Positions 61,343-64,000 of a stretch of DNA of 64,000 nt are shown piece after piece. The stretch lies in NCBI GenBank assembly GCA_040755915.1, contig JBFLWM010000033.1, positions 8,457 to 72,456 on the forward strand, in the 5' to 3' direction. The notes beneath the pieces are model-generated. The model searched no databases. It saw only the letters and a program-made list of their open reading frames with translations, and had not been told where the DNA came from. Each line of letters starts with the position of its first letter. Position 1 is the first letter of the stretch. Made by a program: the position numbers and the translations under genes. The stretch comes from Sulfurivermis sp040755915. GTDB lineage: Bacteria; Pseudomonadota; Gammaproteobacteria; Thiohalomonadales; Thiohalomonadaceae.

Positions 61343-61359
61343 ATTGAACGCTGTTCAAT
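61343..61359. promoter_or_regulatory. TetR-type operator 1
   Basis: ATTGAAC-GCT-GTTCAAT is a perfect 7-3-7 dyad between the TetR gene and the VIT/vWA gene, 46 bases upstream of the TetR start. Confidence 0.7.
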
Positions 61360-61375
61360 TGTGTGCTACAAAATA

Positions 61376-61392
61376 ACTGAACGCTGTTCAAT
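61376..61392. promoter_or_regulatory. TetR-type operator 2
   Basis: ACTGAAC-GCT-GTTCAAT matches operator 1 except at one position. The centre-to-centre distance of 33 bases is close to three helical turns. Confidence 0.7.
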
Positions 61393-61445
61393 TGACAATG
61401 CCGAACAGCGTGGCACCCGCCCCGGCGGGTTTTTGCAGGCGGTTA

Positions 61446-61462
61446 ATTGAACAATGTTTATT
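61446..61462. promoter_or_regulatory. TetR-type operator 3 (weaker)
   Basis: ATTGAAC-AAT-GTTTATT keeps the same half-sites with two changes and lies 15 bases before the VIT/vWA start codon, so binding could block its ribosome site or promoter. Confidence 0.55.
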
Positions 61463-61476
61463 TAAGGAGAGACATC

Positions 61477-63564
61477 ATGGAAACAACCAAGGTAAGGACG
61501 GTCACCGGCGGGGCGCTGGCCCTGTTCCTCGGCCTGCTGGCGGGCGGCGTCGCCCAGGCGGCAGGCCTGCTCACCCCGGCGGATGGCCGCCTGCCGGCCC
61601 TGGACCTGAAGGAACACCACGTCAACGTGGTGGTCGAGGACGGCTATGCGGTCACCACCGTGGAGCAGGTGTTCCACAATCCCCACGACCGCGACCTGGA
61701 GGCGATCTACTCCTTCCCGGTGCCGGAGCACGGCGCGGTGGGCGAGTTCACCCTGTGGATCGACGGCAAGCCGGTGACCGGCGAGGTGCTGGAGAAGAAG
61801 GAGGCGCGCCGCGTCTATGAGGAGGAAAAGGCCGCCGGGCGCGACGCCGGCATCACCGAGAAGGACAGCTACAAGACCTTCGACATCAGCGTGTCCCCGG
61901 TGCGCGCCGGTCAGGATACCCGCACCCGCCTGGTGTACGTGCAGGCGGCGCACGTCGACACCGGCATCGGCCGCTATGTCTATCCGCTGGAAGAGGGCGG
62001 CGTGGACGAGGAGAAACTGTCGTTCTGGACCGCCGACAGCAAGGTGACCTCGGCCTTCAGCTTCAACCTGCACCTCAAGTCCGGCTATCCGGTGGATGCC
62101 GTGCGCCTGCCCAACCAGGCCAATGCCCAGGTGAGCCAGGTCGGTCCCGGCGAATGGAAGGTGAGCATCGGCAACGGTGCCGCCGCGGCGCAGGAAGAGG
62201 GCGGCGCCCAGGCCCCGGCCTTCAACCCGCAGGCGCAGCAGGCCGGTGCGGTGTTCACCCTGGACAAGGACCTGGTGGTCTACTGGCGTCATCAGGCCGG
62301 CCTGCCCGGCAGCGTCGACCTCGTGACCTACAAGCCCGACGCCGGCAAGCGCGGCACCTTCATGCTCACCGTCACCCCCGGCGAGGACCTCAAGCCGATC
62401 ACCGAAGGCAGCGACTGGATCTTCGTGCTCGACATCTCCGGCTCCATGCAGGGCAAGTACGCCACCCTGGCCGACGGCGTGCAGCGCGCCCTGGGCAAGA
62501 TGCGCCCCAATGATCGTTTCCGCATCGTGCTGTTCAACGACCGCGCGCAGGAGCTGACCAACGGCTACGTCAATGCCACGGCGGAGATGGTCAAGCACTA
62601 CAGCGACGAGGTGGCGCGCATCCAGCCCACCAACGGCACCAACCTGTATGCCGGCGTGGAACTCGGCCTCAGCGCGCTCGAAGCGGATCGCACCAGCGCC
62701 ATCGTGCTGGTGACCGACGGCGTCGCCAACGTGGGCGAGACCGCGCAGCGCAAGTTCATCGAGATGATCAAGCGCAAGGACACGCGCCTGTTCACCTTCA
62801 TCATGGGCAACAGCGCCAACCGCCCGATGCTGGAGGCGATGACCAAGGCCTCCGGCGGTTTCGCTGTCAGCATCTCCAACAGCGACGACATCGTCGGCCA
62901 GCTGCTCACCGCCGTCAGCAAGGTCAGCCACGAGGCACTGCACGGCGTCGAGGTGAAGATCGGCGGCGTGAAGGTGGCCGACCTGACACCGAAAGAGATC
63001 GGCAGCCTGTATCGCGGCCAGCAGCTGATCGTCATGGGCCACTACTTCGACGGCGGCAACGCCAGGGTCGAACTGACCGGCCGCATCTCCGGCCAGCCCA
63101 AGACCTACAAGACCGAGTTCGCCTTCCCCCGGCAGAGCAAGGACAACCCGGAACTGGAGCGCCTGTGGGCCTACGCCGCCATCGAGGACATCCAGAGCGA
63201 GATGGAGGACTTCGGCGAGAAGGCCGACCTCAAGCGCGCCGCCACCGACATCGCCCTGGAATACAGCCTGGTCACCGACCACACCTCGATGATCGTGCTG
63301 CGTGAGGAACAGTTCGCCGCGCGCAACATCCAGCGCAACAACCAGCAGCGCGTCGCCGTCGAGCAGGCCGCGCAGCAGCAGCGCGCGCAGAGCGCCCCGG
63401 TTTCGCGCCGCGTCGACCAGCAGCAACCGATGTACACCACCCCGCGTCCGAGCCACTCCAGCGGCGGTGGCGGCGGTGCCATCGACGGCTTCATGCTGCT
63501 CCTGCTGGCAGTGCTGGTGTTGCCGTCGCTGATGGGCCGTTTGCGCAAGGCCGAAGAGAAGTAA
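61477..63564 (+). CDS. VIT and von Willebrand A domain protein with Gly-rich membrane tail
   Basis: The 695-residue exported protein has a signal peptide (about residues 1-28), a VIT domain (about 30-170; HVNVVVEDGYAVTTVEQVFH) and a von Willebrand A domain with the MIDAS start DISGSMQGKYATLADG (Asp319). The end has a glycine run (SSGGGGGA), one membrane helix (FMLLLLAVLVLPSL) and a basic tail (MGRLRKAEEK), like GlyGly-CTERM sorting signals, but no LPxTG motif. It probably acts at the cell surface. AAGGAGAGACATC precedes the ATG, and three TetR-type dyads lie upstream. Confidence 0.88.
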   Translation: METTKVRTVTGGALALFLGLLAGGVAQAAGLLTPADGRLPALDLKEHHVNVVVEDGYAVTTVEQVFHNPHDRDLEAIYSFPVPEHGAVGEFTLWIDGKPVTGEVLEKKEARRVYEEEKAAGRDAGITEKDSYKTFDISVSPVRAGQDTRTRLVYVQAAHVDTGIGRYVYPLEEGGVDEEKLSFWTADSKVTSAFSFNLHLKSGYPVDAVRLPNQANAQVSQVGPGEWKVSIGNGAAAAQEEGGAQAPAFNPQAQQAGAVFTLDKDLVVYWRHQAGLPGSVDLVTYKPDAGKRGTFMLTVTPGEDLKPITEGSDWIFVLDISGSMQGKYATLADGVQRALGKMRPNDRFRIVLFNDRAQELTNGYVNATAEMVKHYSDEVARIQPTNGTNLYAGVELGLSALEADRTSAIVLVTDGVANVGETAQRKFIEMIKRKDTRLFTFIMGNSANRPMLEAMTKASGGFAVSISNSDDIVGQLLTAVSKVSHEALHGVEVKIGGVKVADLTPKEIGSLYRGQQLIVMGHYFDGGNARVELTGRISGQPKTYKTEFAFPRQSKDNPELERLWAYAAIEDIQSEMEDFGEKADLKRAATDIALEYSLVTDHTSMIVLREEQFAARNIQRNNQQRVAVEQAAQQQRAQSAPVSRRVDQQQPMYTTPRPSHSSGGGGGAIDGFMLLLLAVLVLPSLMGRLRKAEEK

Positions 63565-63580
63565 TGCGATGATGGCATCG

Positions 63581-63607
63581 TGCCCTCCCCGCTAAGCGGG
63601 GAGGGCA
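63581..63607. terminator. Perfect hairpin after the VIT/vWA gene
   Basis: TGCCCTCCCCGCT and AGCGGGGAGGGCA pair perfectly around one base, 17 bases after the stop. It resembles the CCCTC-rich repeat family, and a GGGAGGGG tail follows without a T-tract, so it may be a repeat that also acts as a terminator. Confidence 0.6.
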
Positions 63608-63771
63608 TGGGAGGGGGGGATAGCAGATATCGATCAAATGACTGCATGATGGATAGAGCATTACCCTGCGGTAGGGTGATATGGACTCAAACCCGGAGAA
63701 TTGGGCGGCAACGACCTTCTGTTTGGTAAAGGCGCGCTACAACGGAATGATCTGACAAGGAGAATGGCCGC

Positions 63772-64000
63772 ATGGATACCCCCGCATCATCGCGCTGGCG
63801 CCGCTGGCTCACCTGCCGGAGTCGTTCGCAGTGCCTCTTCCGGCTGACCGTCGTGTTGTTGCTTGTCGTGCTCGCCACCCCGGTTGGGCGGGAGTGGGGG
63901 ATGTTCGTCATCACGGGCGGCAACTGGGTTGACCCCAAGGGCTGGCCGTTAGGCGAACCCTGGCGCGACTGGGACAAGCCGACCGATCCGCGAGAGCTGG
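63772..64000 (+). CDS. Membrane protein, N-terminal part only
   Basis: The frame is open to the right edge (76 codons). It begins MDTPASSRWRRWLTCRSRSQ, then one hydrophobic helix (about 24-38), then a polar, Trp-rich region (GNWVDPKGWPLGEPWRDWDK). AAGGAG lies 11 bases before the ATG. The family cannot be named from this fragment. Confidence 0.65.
   Translation, partial: MDTPASSRWRRWLTCRSRSQCLFRLTVVLLLVVLATPVGREWGMFVITGGNWVDPKGWPLGEPWRDWDKPTDPREL

Overview
The window is about 64 kb of GC-rich, densely packed bacterial chromosome. Gene content and order point to a gammaproteobacterium. Evidence includes spoT-rpoZ-gmk-yicC with rph, rdgB and hemW close by (an order I know from Pseudomonas and relatives), a YceI/YceJ pair, TmcA, a fused Aas with LplT, MacAB and HemP. 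A DsrC-like protein, rubrerythrin, a bacteriohemerythrin with FNR-type sites, and abundant short palindromic repeats fit an environmental, possibly sulfur-linked or microaerophilic lineage. The species cannot be named from this sequence. I saw no rRNA, tRNA, CRISPR array, prophage or insertion sequence.

Layout. 0-5 kb: a rubrerythrin / Fe-S reductase operon behind a 17-bp palindrome, then yceI-yceJ-pirin divergent from a LysR regulator. 5-17 kb: tmcA (with a palindromic repeat inserted in frame), a polyphosphate:AMP phosphotransferase, a diguanylate cyclase, an unknown exported protein, a P-loop ATPase, homoserine O-succinyltransferase, photolyase and a membrane-anchored nuclease. 17-24 kb: thiopurine methyltransferase, MsrA, a FIST protein, MarC, an acetyltransferase, an HDOD protein, a DUF971 protein and a Fur-controlled hemP. 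24-30 kb: a macA-macB-outer membrane factor export system interrupted by a tandem array of six 48-49 bp units, followed by an AT-richer orphan gene.

30-45 kb: the housekeeping block spoT-rpoZ-gmk, a toxin-antitoxin pair, yicC, and divergently a Ser/Thr kinase with a PP2C phosphatase, rph and rdgB. Next come a GGDEF/EAL gene broken by one amber codon, its substrate-binding lipoprotein partner, then hemW and a Rof-like antiterminator. 45-50 kb: a cysteine-less DsrC-like protein, an HD-GYP protein, a bacteriohemerythrin behind two perfect FNR-type boxes, an RlmN-family enzyme and a pyruvyl transferase. 50-55.7 kb: a heavy-metal RND operon (CzcC/B/A type) with a DUF3240 gene. 55.7-64 kb: an amidohydrolase, lplT-aas, a TetR regulator, three TetR-type operators and the VIT/von Willebrand protein they probably control, and a truncated membrane protein at the right edge.

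Themes: cyclic-di-GMP or related signalling (diguanylate cyclase, HDOD, broken GGDEF/EAL, HD-GYP), oxidative and nitrosative defence (rubrerythrin, MsrA, hemerythrin), efflux (MacAB, CzcCBA), and repeated colonisation of intergenic DNA by REP-like palindromes, one of which has entered a coding sequence. I see no single obviously new system. The most unusual items are the in-frame repeat in tmcA, the amber-split GGDEF/EAL gene, the TetR-controlled VIT/vWA gene, and the palindrome and FNR-type sites between the HD-GYP and hemerythrin genes.
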